A stretch of DNA of 64,000 bases from Paramylibacter ulvae (GCF_014652655.1 NZ_BMZF01000004.1:95980-159979); one strand, 5' to 3'. Positions 20,214 to 30,866 are shown, counted from the stretch's first letter. Translations and numbers: made by a program. Notes: a model not told the origin generated them from the letters alone.

Positions 20214-21131
20214 ATGCAAAAGACGCTGAAATCACCGGTTACACTACGCGGCACAGGGCTTCACTCTGGCAAGCCTGCAAACCTGCGCTTGGTTCCTGCT
20301 GGTGTTGGGCATGGTATCGTATTCCACCGCGTCGATGTTACAGACCGTGATCAGGTTATTCCTGCGAACTATCTTGCCGTGAATGACACACAGCTTTGCA
20401 CACGTGTATCTAACAACGAAGGTGTTGAGGTTTCCACAATCGAACATCTTATGGCCGCGCTTGCGGGCACTGGTGTGAATAACGCGGTGATCGAAATTGA
20501 TGGGCCAGAAGTGCCAATTATGGACGGTAGCGCGATTTCATTCGTGCGCGAAATTTTGGCGGTTGGCTTGGCTGATCAAGACGCACCCGTGCGCGCCATT
20601 CGTGTTTTGCGCGACGTGACCGTAACATTTGATGATGTGATCGTTACATTGTCCCCTGCGGATAATTTGGAAATTGATTTCTCTATCGATTTTTCGGACC
20701 GTGCGATTGGTGAACAGCATAAAAAATTGAACATGGCAAACGGCACATTCGTACGTGAATTGTCTGATTGTCGTACATTCGTGCGCCGCAACGATGTTGA
20801 AATGTTGCAAGCAAACGGTCTCGCACTGGGCGGGAGCCTTGATAACGCGATCGTTGTTGATCAGGATAAGGTTCTAAACCCAGAGGGTTTTCGCCGCGCT
20901 GATGAATGTGTGCGTCACAAAATGTTGGATGCATTGGGTGATTTGTATTTGGCAGGTGCACCGATTTTGGGTCGTTATGTCGGGAATCGCGCAGGTCATC
21001 GTGCGACGAACGAATTGCTGCGTGCATTGTTCGCAACAGATGGCGCTTGGGAATGGGTGACATGTAGCCCTGAACAAGATCACGATTTGCCTGGTACAGA
21101 CATCAAATCAAGCGATTTTCCTACGCTGTAA
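20214..21131 (+). CDS. lpxC: UDP-3-O-acyl-N-acetylglucosamine deacetylase LpxC
   Basis: LpxC is the zinc enzyme for the committed step of lipid A synthesis, so this is a Gram-negative with lipopolysaccharide. The 305-residue product has 'TLRGTGLHSGKPANLRL' at the N-terminus, 'VSTIEHLMAALAG' with the first zinc histidine, and 'RHKMLDALGDLYLAG' and 'GHRATNELLRALF' with the remaining zinc and catalytic residues. It follows ftsZ, as in many proteobacteria, but as a separate transcript. Confidence 0.96.
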   Translation: MQKTLKSPVTLRGTGLHSGKPANLRLVPAGVGHGIVFHRVDVTDRDQVIPANYLAVNDTQLCTRVSNNEGVEVSTIEHLMAALAGTGVNNAVIEIDGPEVPIMDGSAISFVREILAVGLADQDAPVRAIRVLRDVTVTFDDVIVTLSPADNLEIDFSIDFSDRAIGEQHKKLNMANGTFVRELSDCRTFVRRNDVEMLQANGLALGGSLDNAIVVDQDKVLNPEGFRRADECVRHKMLDALGDLYLAGAPILGRYVGNRAGHRATNELLRALFATDGAWEWVTCSPEQDHDLPGTDIKSSDFPTL

Positions 21132-21272
21132 GCGCCATTTATGGCGATGATCACGCGTGGGAACAAAAAGTTTTTTGAATATCTGCTTGAATCCGTTTTT
21201 CCTTTGCTCAAAGTATGGTATCCAACAGGCTCGCTGGCTATGGTCGGTAAGTAATTGAAATTGGTGTCCTAC

Positions 21273-22109
21273 ATGGTTCTGAACAGAAAAATATTTGCCA
21301 CAACCGCAATTCTCTTGGTGTTGGCGGCCTGTGCTAAGAAAGAAGAACCAGCGCAGCAGTTGGAAAATTTACCACCAGAACAGATTTTTAATTCTGCCGA
21401 GTCGATGTTGGATGATAACGATCCAGAAGATGCCGCCGAACGGTTTTCCGAGGTCGAACGCCTGTATCCCTATTCCGAATGGGCTAAACGCGCATTGATT
21501 ATGTCCGCATTTTCGTATCACGAAGGCGGTCTCTATGAAGAAAGCCGCGGTGCGGCGCAGCGTTATTTGGATTTCTATCCTGCCGATCAAGATGCCGCAT
21601 ATGCGCAATATCTGATTGCGCTGTCCTATTACGATCAAATCGATGACGTAAGCCGTGACCAAGGTGTCACGTTTCAGGCATTACAAGCTTTGCGGGTGAC
21701 CATTGAACGCTATCCAGATAGCGAATATGTCACCACCGCCTTGTTGAAATTCGATCTTGCGTTGGATCACCTTGCGGGCAAGGAAATGGAAATTGGGCGT
21801 TATTATCTGAAACGCGGTCATTTTGGCGCGGCGATCAACCGTTTCCGCGTGGTTGTGGAGGATTTTCAAACCACCAGCCACACACCAGAAGCATTGCATC
21901 GCTTGGTTGAGTCCTATCTGTCCTTGGGGCTGGATCAAGATGCACAAACCGCGGCGGCGATTCTTGGGCATAACTTCCAAGGAACGCAATGGTACGCCGA
22001 CAGCTATGCATTGCTGCGTGGAAAAGGGTTGGATGCAACGGGCGATACCAAGGGCAATGGCTGGCTCAGCTCGATTTATCGTCGTGTGATCAAGGGTGCG
22101 TGGCTGTAA
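21273..22109 (+). CDS. bamD: Outer membrane assembly lipoprotein BamD
   Basis: BamD is an outer-membrane lipoprotein of the BAM complex that inserts beta-barrel proteins. The 278-residue protein starts with a lipoprotein signal ending 'LLVLAACAKKEE' (lipobox LAAC, lipidated cysteine at about residue 20) and continues with TPR-like repeats such as 'DPEDAAERFSEVERLYPYSEWAKRA'. The ATG at 21273 gives a normal signal peptide; an in-frame TTG six codons upstream is less likely. The 141-base upstream gap has a GAATC at 21189-21193 and no gene. Confidence 0.92.
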   Translation: MVLNRKIFATTAILLVLAACAKKEEPAQQLENLPPEQIFNSAESMLDDNDPEDAAERFSEVERLYPYSEWAKRALIMSAFSYHEGGLYEESRGAAQRYLDFYPADQDAAYAQYLIALSYYDQIDDVSRDQGVTFQALQALRVTIERYPDSEYVTTALLKFDLALDHLAGKEMEIGRYYLKRGHFGAAINRFRVVVEDFQTTSHTPEALHRLVESYLSLGLDQDAQTAAAILGHNFQGTQWYADSYALLRGKGLDATGDTKGNGWLSSIYRRVIKGAWL

Positions 22110-22130
22110 CCGCCCATCGGAGGATTTCCA

Positions 22131-23771
22131 ATGCTGCGTGGCCTGAATATCAAGGACATGTTGTTAATTGATCAGTTGGATCTTGAATTCCAATCTGGCT
22201 TGAACGTGCTGACGGGTGAAACGGGTGCGGGTAAATCCATACTTTTGGACAGTCTTGGTTTCGTGCTTGGCTGGCGTGGTCGCGCCGATCTGGTGCGCAC
22301 CGGTGCCGATCAGGGCGAGGTGATCGCCGTATTCGAATTACCCAACAATCATCCCGCACACGAAATTTTGCGCGACGCAGGCCTGCCAGATGACGATGAT
22401 TTAATCCTGCGCCGCACCAATTCGCGCGATGGGCGCAAAACCGCATATGTTAATGATCGACGCTGTTCGGGAGAGGTTTTGCGAAACCTGTCGGAAACCT
22501 TGATCGAATTGCACGGCCAACATGATGATCGCGGATTGCTTGATCCCAAGGGGCACCGCGATTTACTTGATACATTCGCGGGCCTTGATTTGACTGATTT
22601 GCGCACGGCGTGGCGTGAACGCGCCCGCCTTCAACGGGAATTGGACGCGGCCAAACTGGCACTTGAAACCGCACAGGCGGATGCAGATTACCTGCGCCAC
22701 GCGGCCGATGAATTGACCACCCTGTCACCAGAGGTTGGCGAAGACACGACATTGGATGAAAAACGCCGCCTGATGCAGGCGGGTGAACGCATTCGCGAAG
22801 ACATTGCAAAGGCTGCAAATGCGCTGGGACCATCTGGTGCTGAATCCATGTTGGGTGATGCAACCCGCTGGCTCGAGGGCGCATCGGACAAGGCCGAAGG
22901 CCGTCTTGATAACGCGTTACAATCCCTGTCACGCGCCATGAACGAGCTTGGCGATGCACAGCGCGGCGTCGAAGATACCCTTGATGCGCTTGATTTCGAC
23001 CCGATGGAGCTGGAAAACTGCGAAGAACGCCTGTTTGCCATTCGCGCCTTGGCGCGAAAACACAATGTGCAACCCGATGAATTGCCTGCACTTGCCGATG
23101 ATTTTGCCAATCGTTTACGTGCGATTGATACAGGCGCGGATGATATTGTTGCACTTGAATCTAAATTGGCGGCGGCTGCGAAATCTTATGATGATCTTGC
23201 GAAAGATGTGCATGATAAACGCACCAAAGCGGGCGTTGAATTATCAAAGTCAATGTCTGTTGAATTATCGCCGCTAAAACTGGAACGTGCTGTTTTTGTT
23301 GTGGAAATAACAGATGCCGATCCATCCGCGAGCGGCATTGATACGGTCACATTCACCGTTGCCACCAACCCTGGCGCACCCGCAGGACCGATCAATAAAA
23401 TTGCATCGGGTGGTGAATTGTCTCGGTTTTTGCTCGCACTCAAGGTCTGTTTGACCAAAGGGTCATCGGGTATCACCATGATCTTTGACGAAATTGATCG
23501 CGGTGTTGGTGGGGCCACGGCGGATGCAGTCGGGCGACGTTTGGCGGGGATCGCACGGGATGCCCAAGTATTGGTCGTTACCCATTCCCCCCAAGTTGCC
23601 GCCAAAGGTGCGCATCAATGGCGCGTATCAAAATCTGTGCGTGATGGCGCAACATTCAGCACGGTTGAACCGATGTTGGGCGATGCTCGTATCGATGAAA
23701 TCGCGCGTATGTTGGCAGGGGACACCATCACAGCCGAAGCCCGCGCCGCCGCGCGTTCTTTGCTGGGCTAG
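22131..23771 (+). CDS. recN: DNA repair protein RecN
   Basis: RecN is an SMC-like ATPase involved in double-strand break repair. The 546-residue product has Walker A 'GETGAGKSILLDSLG' near residue 30, a central coiled coil (about 150-370), the ABC signature 'IASGGELSRFLLALK', and Walker B 'MIFDEIDRGVGG', in the order expected for the family. It starts 21 bases after bamD with GGAGG upstream, matching the bamD-recN order common in proteobacteria. Confidence 0.95.
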   Translation: MLRGLNIKDMLLIDQLDLEFQSGLNVLTGETGAGKSILLDSLGFVLGWRGRADLVRTGADQGEVIAVFELPNNHPAHEILRDAGLPDDDDLILRRTNSRDGRKTAYVNDRRCSGEVLRNLSETLIELHGQHDDRGLLDPKGHRDLLDTFAGLDLTDLRTAWRERARLQRELDAAKLALETAQADADYLRHAADELTTLSPEVGEDTTLDEKRRLMQAGERIREDIAKAANALGPSGAESMLGDATRWLEGASDKAEGRLDNALQSLSRAMNELGDAQRGVEDTLDALDFDPMELENCEERLFAIRALARKHNVQPDELPALADDFANRLRAIDTGADDIVALESKLAAAAKSYDDLAKDVHDKRTKAGVELSKSMSVELSPLKLERAVFVVEITDADPSASGIDTVTFTVATNPGAPAGPINKIASGGELSRFLLALKVCLTKGSSGITMIFDEIDRGVGGATADAVGRRLAGIARDAQVLVVTHSPQVAAKGAHQWRVSKSVRDGATFSTVEPMLGDARIDEIARMLAGDTITAEARAAARSLLG

Positions 23772-23780
23772 GGGCATATC

Positions 23781-24071
23781 ATGATCCGCCACATCGTGTT
23801 TTTCAACGCCCGCGATAAATCCGATTTGGAAACCATTTATGATGGCCTGTCGTTGTTGAAATCCAATCCATATGCAACGCATCTGGAAATTGGGCGCAAC
23901 AGTCATGCCGATCAACTGTCGGGTGATGTGGTTGATTTTGTGGTTTACGGCGAATTTGTTGATGATGCGGCATTGGCGGCGTTCAAGACGCATCACACCT
24001 ATCAAGATGCGATTGATATCGTGCGGCCATTGCGCGATTTACGTATGGCCGCAGATTTTGCAGCGGCTTAG
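23781..24071 (+). CDS. Dabb (stress-responsive A/B barrel) domain protein
   Basis: This 96-residue protein is a single Dabb domain, starting 'MIRHIVFFNARDKSDLETIYDGLSLL' and ending 'HHTYQDAIDIVRPLRD', a dimeric ferredoxin-like fold. Members are often of unknown function; some are small enzymes or stress proteins. It follows recN by nine bases and probably shares its transcript. Its last four bases overlap the end of the convergent FAD-oxidase gene. Confidence 0.8.
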   Translation: MIRHIVFFNARDKSDLETIYDGLSLLKSNPYATHLEIGRNSHADQLSGDVVDFVVYGEFVDDAALAAFKTHHTYQDAIDIVRPLRDLRMAADFAAA

Positions 24072-25441
24072 TTCACCTGTACCATTTTCCCAGGGTTCAG
24101 GATATTTTGTGGGTCAAGCGCGCGTTTAATATCGGCCATCACTGACCAGCCATCGCCGTGCTCTTGTTGCATATATTTCATTTTGCCAATGCCAACGCCA
24201 TGTTCGCCCGTCACCGTGCCACCAACTGCTAATGCACGTTCGGCCATGCGATGCGCCACACCTTTGGCGGTGGCGATCATTTCGAGATCATCAGCATCCA
24301 CCAACAATGTGGCGTGGTAATTGCCATCGCCCACATGGCCCAAAATCGGACCCAAAAGCCCGCTATCGGCAATGTCTTGTTCGCTATCCCCAATGGCCTT
24401 TGCCAATTGGGAAATTGGCACGCAAATATCGGTGGTCAGCCCCGTAAACCCAGGTTTCAATCCCCGTGCCGCGGGATAGGCATTATGGCGCGCCGCCCAC
24501 AGGCGATTGCGCTCTTCAACCTTGGTCGACCATTGAAATTCACCCCCGCCAAATTCGCCTGTGATGGATTTCATGGTTTCGGATTGTTCTGCGACACCCA
24601 CGTCTGATCCATGAAATTCCATGAATAAATGCGGCGTTTCTACCATGTCGAGCTTTGAATAATTGTTTATCGCGCGGATCATCATTGAATCGACCAATTC
24701 AATGCGTGCAATTGGAACCCCCATTTGCACCGCCATCATCACCGTGTTCACTGCCGATTCCACATCAGGAAAATCGCAAATCGCAGCGGCGGTTGCCTCT
24801 GGTTGACCTTGCAAGGCCAGCGTGATTTCCGTGATAATCCCCAATGTGCCCTCTGATCCAACCATCAAACGGGTCAAATCATACCCTGCCGATGATTTTT
24901 TCGCCCGTGTGCCCGTGCGGATGATACGCCCATCGGCCAATACCACTTCTAATGCCAAAACATTGTCTTTCATCGTACCGTACCGCACGGCCGTTGTGCC
25001 AGATGCACGTGTTGCGGTCATGCCGCCAATGCTGGCATTCGCACCGGGATCAATTGGGAAAAACAACCCTGTTGTGCGCAATTCCGCGTTTAATTCTTCG
25101 CGGGTAATGCCCGGTTGGACGCTGACATTCAGATCTTCGTTGTAAACTTTTACAACTTTGTTCATCTGGGAAAAATCGATGGTCAAGCCACCCTTGATCG
25201 GCAATGCATGCCCTTCCAGTGATGTGCCAACGCCCCACGGTGTGATTGGGCAATCATATTTCGCACAGATTTTAACAATATCGGAAACCTCTTTCGTGGA
25301 TTGCACGAATGCCACCGCATCGGGCGGGGTGAATGGATAATATGCTTCGTTCTGGCCGTGAAAATCCAAATCGGATTTTTTGGTGCTCAGGCGTTCGCCC
25401 AACACTGCCTGCATTTCTGTGATGGCCTTATCAATGTTCAT
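24068..25441 (-). CDS. FAD-linked dehydrogenase, D-lactate (cytochrome)/glycolate oxidase GlcD type
   Basis: The 457-residue protein is a VAO/PCMH-type flavoprotein. Its N-terminal FAD_binding_4 domain includes 'ITPWGVGTSLEGHALPIKGGLTIDFSQMN' in segments, and 'DPGANASIGGMTATRASGTTAVRYG'. The C-terminal FAD-oxidase domain has 'GHVGDGNYHATLL' and 'TVTGEHGVGIGKMKYM', typical of D-lactate dehydrogenase (cytochrome) and GlcD. It oxidises a D-2-hydroxy acid; D-lactate is most likely but glycolate cannot be excluded. No glcE/glcF lie nearby, which favours the single-subunit type. The start at 25441 has AAAGGGAGG upstream. Confidence 0.85.
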   Translation of the reverse strand: MNIDKAITEMQAVLGERLSTKKSDLDFHGQNEAYYPFTPPDAVAFVQSTKEVSDIVKICAKYDCPITPWGVGTSLEGHALPIKGGLTIDFSQMNKVVKVYNEDLNVSVQPGITREELNAELRTTGLFFPIDPGANASIGGMTATRASGTTAVRYGTMKDNVLALEVVLADGRIIRTGTRAKKSSAGYDLTRLMVGSEGTLGIITEITLALQGQPEATAAAICDFPDVESAVNTVMMAVQMGVPIARIELVDSMMIRAINNYSKLDMVETPHLFMEFHGSDVGVAEQSETMKSITGEFGGGEFQWSTKVEERNRLWAARHNAYPAARGLKPGFTGLTTDICVPISQLAKAIGDSEQDIADSGLLGPILGHVGDGNYHATLLVDADDLEMIATAKGVAHRMAERALAVGGTVTGEHGVGIGKMKYMQQEHGDGWSVMADIKRALDPQNILNPGKMVQVN

Positions 25442-25525
25442 CCAAACCTCCCTTTGCGTTGTGCAAAGAATAGGCATAGAAACAAAGTGAATGAAAGTCA
25501 CAAATCAATCTGATCGCATCGCAAT

Positions 25526-27202
25526 ATGTCCTATGTAAAATTCGTAAAAACTTGTTGCAAGGATGGCTGGGCTGGTTTCAAAGACGTGACGAAAGCGGCG
25601 CAAGACAGCGCCCCTGCACAGACCAAATTCTGGCTGATCGCATTATTTTTGGGTGTCGCGGCGGGCTTGGCCACGGTTGCGTTTCGCCTCGCGATTAGCG
25701 AAATTCAGGCGTTTTTATACGGCGCTGATGATTTGATCCTGGCCTCGACGGCGCAGCATCTGCCGTGGTTTTGGGTGTTGGTTATTCCCATTATTGGCGG
25801 GTTGATTGTGGGGTTGATCCTGCATCGGTTCACACCAGATGCCAGCGTGCGCGCAGTTGCCAATGTGATCGAAGGTGCCGCGCTTGATAACGGGCGTGTC
25901 GAGGGGCGCGCGGGGCTTGCATCCACCCTTGCATCCCTGATTACGCTATCAACGGGTGGTTCGACAGGGCGCGAAGGCCCCGCTGTTTTGCTCGGCGCGT
26001 TGATTTCCAGCAAGGTCGCCAAATGGATGAACGCCGATGGCATCACGGGGCGCGATTTGCTGGGCTGTGCCGTAGCGGCGGCGGTGTCTGCATCGTTTAA
26101 CGCCCCCATCGCAGGCGCCATTTTCGCGCTCGAGGTGGTCTTGCGCCATTTCGCCGTCCACGCATTCGCACCGATCACCATCGCATCGGTTGCAGGGACC
26201 GTTGTTGGCCGCCTGACACTTGGCAACACAACCGAATTTTCGCTGCCAGAACATGCGGCTGAATTTTACATCCAATTGCCCGCATTCATGATGCTTGGCA
26301 TTGTTTGCGGATTTGCCGCCGTCATCATGATGCGTGGTATTTTTTGGGCCGAGGATTTTGGAAACCTTGTCGTTAAACAAAGCGGCCTGCCACGCTGGGC
26401 GCGCCCTGCATTTGCGGGTGCACTCTTGGGCATGATCGCGATATTTTTCCCCCATATCATCGGGGTTGGTTACGAAACCACATCAAACGCATTAACAGGA
26501 CATCTGACATTTTTCACCGCCGTTTTGTTCGCGGTGGTTAAGGTGATCGCCGTTGCCATAACGATGGCGGGGCGTATGGGTGGGGGCGTGTTTTCACCCG
26601 CCTTGATGCTTGGTGCGCTCACGGGGCTTGCCTTTGGCTGGGTCGCGACATCGGTCGTGCCATCGGTTGCGGGGGATGAAAGCCTCTATGCTCTTGCGGG
26701 TATGGGTGCGGTTGCGGCGGCCGTATTGGGCGCCCCGATTTCAACCAGTCTGATTGTGTTTGAAATGACGGGCGATTGGCAGGCGGGTTTGGCCGTGATG
26801 GTGGCGGTGTCATTATCCAGTGCTGTGGCATCAAACCTCGTACATCGCTCGTTTTTCCTGACGCAATTGGAACGCAAAGGCGTTCATCTGGCTGCGGGGC
26901 CGCAAAGCTATCTGTTGGCAACATTTCAAACCGCCGATTTGATGCAACCGCTTGCGGATATGGAACCCAGCACCAAAAAATCCCTGTGGGATAGTGTAGA
27001 GGACGGCGTTTACCTTGATGCCAGCGCCACGCTAGAAGTCGCAATGCCGATGTTTGAATCGGGCGCACGTGGTCAAATACCCATCGTGCAATTGGGTGCA
27101 GATGGACAGGGGACGGAATTGTTGGGGGCGCTTAACTATGTTGATGCGCTGACTGCGTATAACCGCGCCTTGGCCGAAACCGCACGCGAAGAACATTCCT
27201 AA
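25526..27202 (+). CDS. ClC-family chloride channel/antiporter
   Basis: The 558-residue membrane protein carries ClC signatures: 'GGSTGREGPAV' (144-154) with the gating glutamate E150, and 'MGGGVFSPALMLG' in the second half. About 10-12 hydrophobic helices fill residues 35-440, and the C-terminal ~110 residues form a soluble CBS-like region. Retention of the gating glutamate fits either an H+/Cl- exchanger or a gated channel. It ends in a four-base overlap with the convergent aminopeptidase gene. Confidence 0.88.
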   Translation: MSYVKFVKTCCKDGWAGFKDVTKAAQDSAPAQTKFWLIALFLGVAAGLATVAFRLAISEIQAFLYGADDLILASTAQHLPWFWVLVIPIIGGLIVGLILHRFTPDASVRAVANVIEGAALDNGRVEGRAGLASTLASLITLSTGGSTGREGPAVLLGALISSKVAKWMNADGITGRDLLGCAVAAAVSASFNAPIAGAIFALEVVLRHFAVHAFAPITIASVAGTVVGRLTLGNTTEFSLPEHAAEFYIQLPAFMMLGIVCGFAAVIMMRGIFWAEDFGNLVVKQSGLPRWARPAFAGALLGMIAIFFPHIIGVGYETTSNALTGHLTFFTAVLFAVVKVIAVAITMAGRMGGGVFSPALMLGALTGLAFGWVATSVVPSVAGDESLYALAGMGAVAAAVLGAPISTSLIVFEMTGDWQAGLAVMVAVSLSSAVASNLVHRSFFLTQLERKGVHLAAGPQSYLLATFQTADLMQPLADMEPSTKKSLWDSVEDGVYLDASATLEVAMPMFESGARGQIPIVQLGADGQGTELLGALNYVDALTAYNRALAETAREEHS

Positions 27203-29004
27203 ATCGGTGCGCAGGCCATGGTTAAATAATCCTGTGCGCGTGCGCTGCATTGATCGAACAACGCCTCAAACACGCGCGTATGATAGGCATTGATCCAATC
27301 GCGCTCGTCACTGTTTAACATCGTGCGATCAATCAGGCGCAGATCAATCGGCGCCAATGTCAGCGTTTCAAAACAATACATATCGCGTGCATCGCCACCG
27401 CGTATCACAGGGGCGGATTTAACGTAAATCAGGTTTTCAATGCGAATGCCAAACGCGCCTTCTTTGTAATAACCAGGTTCGTTTGATAAAATCATACCTT
27501 CGCGCAAGGGCGCATTGGATCGGCGTGAAATGCCTTGTGGGCCCTCGTGCACAGACAGGTATGATCCAACGCCGTGCCCCGTGCCGTGATCAAAATCCAA
27601 ACCCGCCGACCATAATGGTGCGCGCGCAATCGCATCAATTTCGCGCCCTGATAATCCAACAGGAAAACGCAATTTTGAAATCCCGATCATCCCTTGCAAA
27701 ACCAGCGTGAATGCGCGTTTCGCCTCGCGCTTGGGTTTGCCGATGGCAATGGTGCGGGTAATATCGGTGGTGCCATCCAAATACTGTGCACCGGAATCGA
27801 CCAGCAATAAATCATCCTGCGAAATCGTGCGATTGGTGTCCTCGTTCACGCGGTAATGCACAATCGCGCCATTTGGCCCCGCGCCACTGATGGTATCAAA
27901 GGATATATTGCGCAACTGATTGGTCGCTGCGCGAAAACTTTCCAGCGATTTCACCACATCGATTTCGCTCAACGGTTCACTGTGATCATATCCATCTAGC
28001 CACGCCAAAAATTCGCAAACGGCGGCGCCGTCGCGGATATGGGCGGCAATCGCGCCATCAATTTCGACCGTATTCTTTGTCGCCTTTGGCAGGGTGATCG
28101 GGTCATCACCAAAATCAACCTTCACGTCTCCATTTTGCAATATATCCAAAATCGCGATCGGGGTCGTTTTGGGATCAACGCGGATGGGGCCAAGGTTACG
28201 GATCAATTCTGCCGATAAATCCCCCAGATCATGAATGGCAACATCCGCCCCCAGATGTTCCCGCAAATCATCATCAACCTTTTGCGGATCAATAAAAAGC
28301 GCGACACGCCCATCTTGAAACAACATCGCAAAACAAAGCGCAACGGGCGTTTGCCCCAAATCTGATCCGCGCGTATTGAGCAGCCACGCAATGCTATCAG
28401 GCTGGGTTAGAACCACCCCCGATTGTTTGGCATCGCGCAAAACCTGCGCGATCTGTGAACGTTTTTCACCATGCGGCTTGCCAGCAAATTCCATTGGGTG
28501 AGCGTGCATTTTATCACGCGGCGCTTGGGGTTGATCATCCCAAATCTGATCGATCAGGTTTTCAGATTTCACCAATTCCACACCGCGCCCAGCGATATGT
28601 TTTTCAATCTCTTCAATCTGCGCCTTGGTGTATAGCCATGGATCAAACGCAACCTTTCCACCATCGGGCAGGGCATCCACCAACCAATTGCCCAGTTTCA
28701 CATCTGGGAATTTTTGAATTGAAAACAGGTCCGTATCAACCTGATCGCGTGCTTGAATGGTGTAGCGTCCATCCACAAACAGCCCAGCATTATTCAACAA
28801 CGCGGCGCAAAACCCAGCCGATCCAGTGAAACTGGTTAACCACGCCAGCCGCATATCGCGCGCAACCACATATTCGCCTTGATGTGCATCCGCGCGCGGG
28901 ATCAAAAATCCATCAAACCCGTTTTCGCGCAGAACATCGCGCAACTGTGCCAGCCGCGGTGCTGCGGTTTTGGGTGTCGTCTTCGCGTCAAATGTTTGAA
29001 ACAT
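27199..29004 (-). CDS. Xaa-Pro aminopeptidase (aminopeptidase P family, M24B)
   Basis: The 601-residue protein has the three-domain layout of long aminopeptidase P: two N-terminal creatinase-like domains and a C-terminal pita-bread metallopeptidase domain. Metal ligands are visible in 'LLVDSGAQYLDGTTDITRT', in 'GTGHGVGSYLSVHEGP', 'LSNEPGYY' and the final 'IRIENL'. It removes an N-terminal residue before proline in the cytoplasm, using two divalent metal ions. It overlaps the cobT stop by one base (TAATG), so it may be cotranscribed with cobS and cobT. Confidence 0.92.
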   Translation of the reverse strand: MFQTFDAKTTPKTAAPRLAQLRDVLRENGFDGFLIPRADAHQGEYVVARDMRLAWLTSFTGSAGFCAALLNNAGLFVDGRYTIQARDQVDTDLFSIQKFPDVKLGNWLVDALPDGGKVAFDPWLYTKAQIEEIEKHIAGRGVELVKSENLIDQIWDDQPQAPRDKMHAHPMEFAGKPHGEKRSQIAQVLRDAKQSGVVLTQPDSIAWLLNTRGSDLGQTPVALCFAMLFQDGRVALFIDPQKVDDDLREHLGADVAIHDLGDLSAELIRNLGPIRVDPKTTPIAILDILQNGDVKVDFGDDPITLPKATKNTVEIDGAIAAHIRDGAAVCEFLAWLDGYDHSEPLSEIDVVKSLESFRAATNQLRNISFDTISGAGPNGAIVHYRVNEDTNRTISQDDLLLVDSGAQYLDGTTDITRTIAIGKPKREAKRAFTLVLQGMIGISKLRFPVGLSGREIDAIARAPLWSAGLDFDHGTGHGVGSYLSVHEGPQGISRRSNAPLREGMILSNEPGYYKEGAFGIRIENLIYVKSAPVIRGGDARDMYCFETLTLAPIDLRLIDRTMLNSDERDWINAYHTRVFEALFDQCSARAQDYLTMACAPI

Positions 29005-30866
29005 TATCTTCCGTTACGTTTTTGTGCGCGTGGATCATTGTCAAACAGACCAGCCAATTGTTCGGTGATCGCACCCGCCAATTGTTCTGCATCGGTAATG
29101 GTTACAGCGCGATCATAATACCGCGTCACGTCATGTCCAATACCAATTGCAGTTAATTCCACTGCTTTGCGCTTTTCGATCATCGCAATCACATCGCGCA
29201 GATGCTTTTCCAAATAATTGGCGGCATTCACCGATAATGTGCTGTCGTCAACGGGCGCACCATCGGAAATCACCATCAAAATACGGCGCGCTTCGGGGCG
29301 GTTGATCATGCGCTTATGTGCCCATTCCAGTGCCTCGCCGTCGATGTTTTCCTTGAGCAACCCTTCCTTCATCATCAGGCCAAGGTTTGGTCGCGCACGC
29401 CGCCACGGCGCATCGGCGGATTTGTAAATAATATGGCGCAGATCATTTAGCCGCCCTGGTTCCGCATCGCGCCCATCTTGAAGCCAGCTTTCGCGGCTTT
29501 GCCCGCCTTTCCACGCACGTGTGGTAAAGCCCAAGATTTCACATTTCACCTGACACCGTTCCAAGGTCCGCGCCAAAACATCGGCGCAGATGGCGGCGAT
29601 TGAAATCGGGCGTCCACGCATGGAACCCGAATTATCCAACAGCAAAGTCACCACCGTGTCGCGAAATTCGGTGTCTTGCTCCACCTTGAATGAAAGGGGC
29701 GTTGTGGGATTGGACACCACACGCGCCAATCGGCCCGCATCCAAAATGCCCTCTTCCATATCAAACGACCAACTGCGGTTTTGCTGTGCTTGCAAACGGC
29801 GTTGCAATTTATTGGCAAGGCGTGACACCGCGCCCTTTAATGGGTCAAGCTGTTGATCCAAATACGCACGCAGCCGTTCCAATTCCGCTGGTTCGGCCAA
29901 TTCTTCGGCCAAGATTTCTTCGTCAAATTCGGTGGTGAACACGTTGTAATTGGGATCAGCATCGGAAATGGGTTGCAATGGGGGTTGATCCATTGGCGGT
30001 TGCCCGTCAGGGGCATCCATTTCTTGGCCATCGTCCAATTCATCGCGCTCTTCCATGCTGACCTGCGCTTGTTGCTGGTCGATGGATTGTTCTTGCTGAT
30101 CTTCGCTGGCGTCTGATTGATCTTCATCATCGGCCTCGTCCCCAACATCGGTGTCGGGGGTGTCTTGTTCATCCTCTTGGGGTTCGCCGTCTTGGGGATC
30201 GTCTTGATCATCCATATCGGGATCGTCACCCAATTCATCGCCATACCCCAGATCATCAATCAACTGGCGGGCAAATTTGGCAAATGTCGCCTGATCGGTC
30301 AGCACATTATCAATGTCTTTGAATGTATCACCTGATCGTTCCTCGATCACAGTTTTCCATTGCTGCATTGCATTATTCACGGCAGGGGGCATATCGCGCC
30401 CCGTCGCAATATGGCGCAGATAATAACCAAGCGCGGTTGACATCGGCACTTCGTTAAAAGATTTCACTTGATCATAACCAAGCTTCACCGCCTCTGCCTC
30501 AAGCATCGCATCGATATTGCCAGCGGTACCGGGCATGGCGCGTGCGCCCACGGCCTCGCAGCGTGCGGTGGCCATGACCTCGTATAATTCACGCGCCTGT
30601 GCGCCTTGTGGCATGTAACGGTTGTGCGTGGCTTCGTTATGGAACCGCACTCGCAGCGCAAACGCATCACCCGTGCCGCGCGCCAGCATCACCTCTTCAC
30701 GGGTCATGCGCCGCGATACTTGGGGCAGGCGTGCCACTTCGTTGGTTAACCCTGCGGGATCAACGCTAAAGGCGATGTTCAGCTCTGGCTCATTCGCCAT
30801 CGCCTTGGTCGCCTCTGCCAATGCCTTTTTAAACGGATCAGCGGGATTGTCGTTTGGTTTGGACAT
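29004..30866 (-). CDS. cobT: Cobaltochelatase subunit CobT
   Basis: CobT is a subunit of the aerobic cobalt chelatase (CobN-CobS-CobT) that inserts cobalt into hydrogenobyrinic acid a,c-diamide. The 620-residue product has a helical N-terminal region, a very acidic Asp/Glu/Gln-rich middle (about residues 195-330), and a C-terminal von Willebrand A domain with the metal-site motif '[13 protein letters not shown]' near residue 415. This layout is characteristic of CobT. Start at 30866, in a one-base overlap with the cobS stop. CobN, the large subunit, is not in the window. Confidence 0.94.
   Translation of the reverse strand: MSKPNDNPADPFKKALAEATKAMANEPELNIAFSVDPAGLTNEVARLPQVSRRMTREEVMLARGTGDAFALRVRFHNEATHNRYMPQGAQARELYEVMATARCEAVGARAMPGTAGNIDAMLEAEAVKLGYDQVKSFNEVPMSTALGYYLRHIATGRDMPPAVNNAMQQWKTVIEERSGDTFKDIDNVLTDQATFAKFARQLIDDLGYGDELGDDPDMDDQDDPQDGEPQEDEQDTPDTDVGDEADDEDQSDASEDQQEQSIDQQQAQVSMEERDELDDGQEMDAPDGQPPMDQPPLQPISDADPNYNVFTTEFDEEILAEELAEPAELERLRAYLDQQLDPLKGAVSRLANKLQRRLQAQQNRSWSFDMEEGILDAGRLARVVSNPTTPLSFKVEQDTEFRDTVVTLLLDNSGSMRGRPISIAAICADVLARTLERCQVKCEILGFTTRAWKGGQSRESWLQDGRDAEPGRLNDLRHIIYKSADAPWRRARPNLGLMMKEGLLKENIDGEALEWAHKRMINRPEARRILMVISDGAPVDDSTLSVNAANYLEKHLRDVIAMIEKRKAVELTAIGIGHDVTRYYDRAVTITDAEQLAGAITEQLAGLFDNDPRAQKRNGR

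Noticed and set aside
21133-21146. Small hairpin after lpxC (CGCCA/TGGCG)
   Set aside because: Only five base pairs and no T run, so not called a terminator.
29853-30335. Two hydrophobic plus-strand frames opposite the acidic centre of cobT
   Set aside because: Asp/Glu codons read in reverse give Ile/Val/Phe-rich membrane-like peptides; cobT is clearly the real gene.
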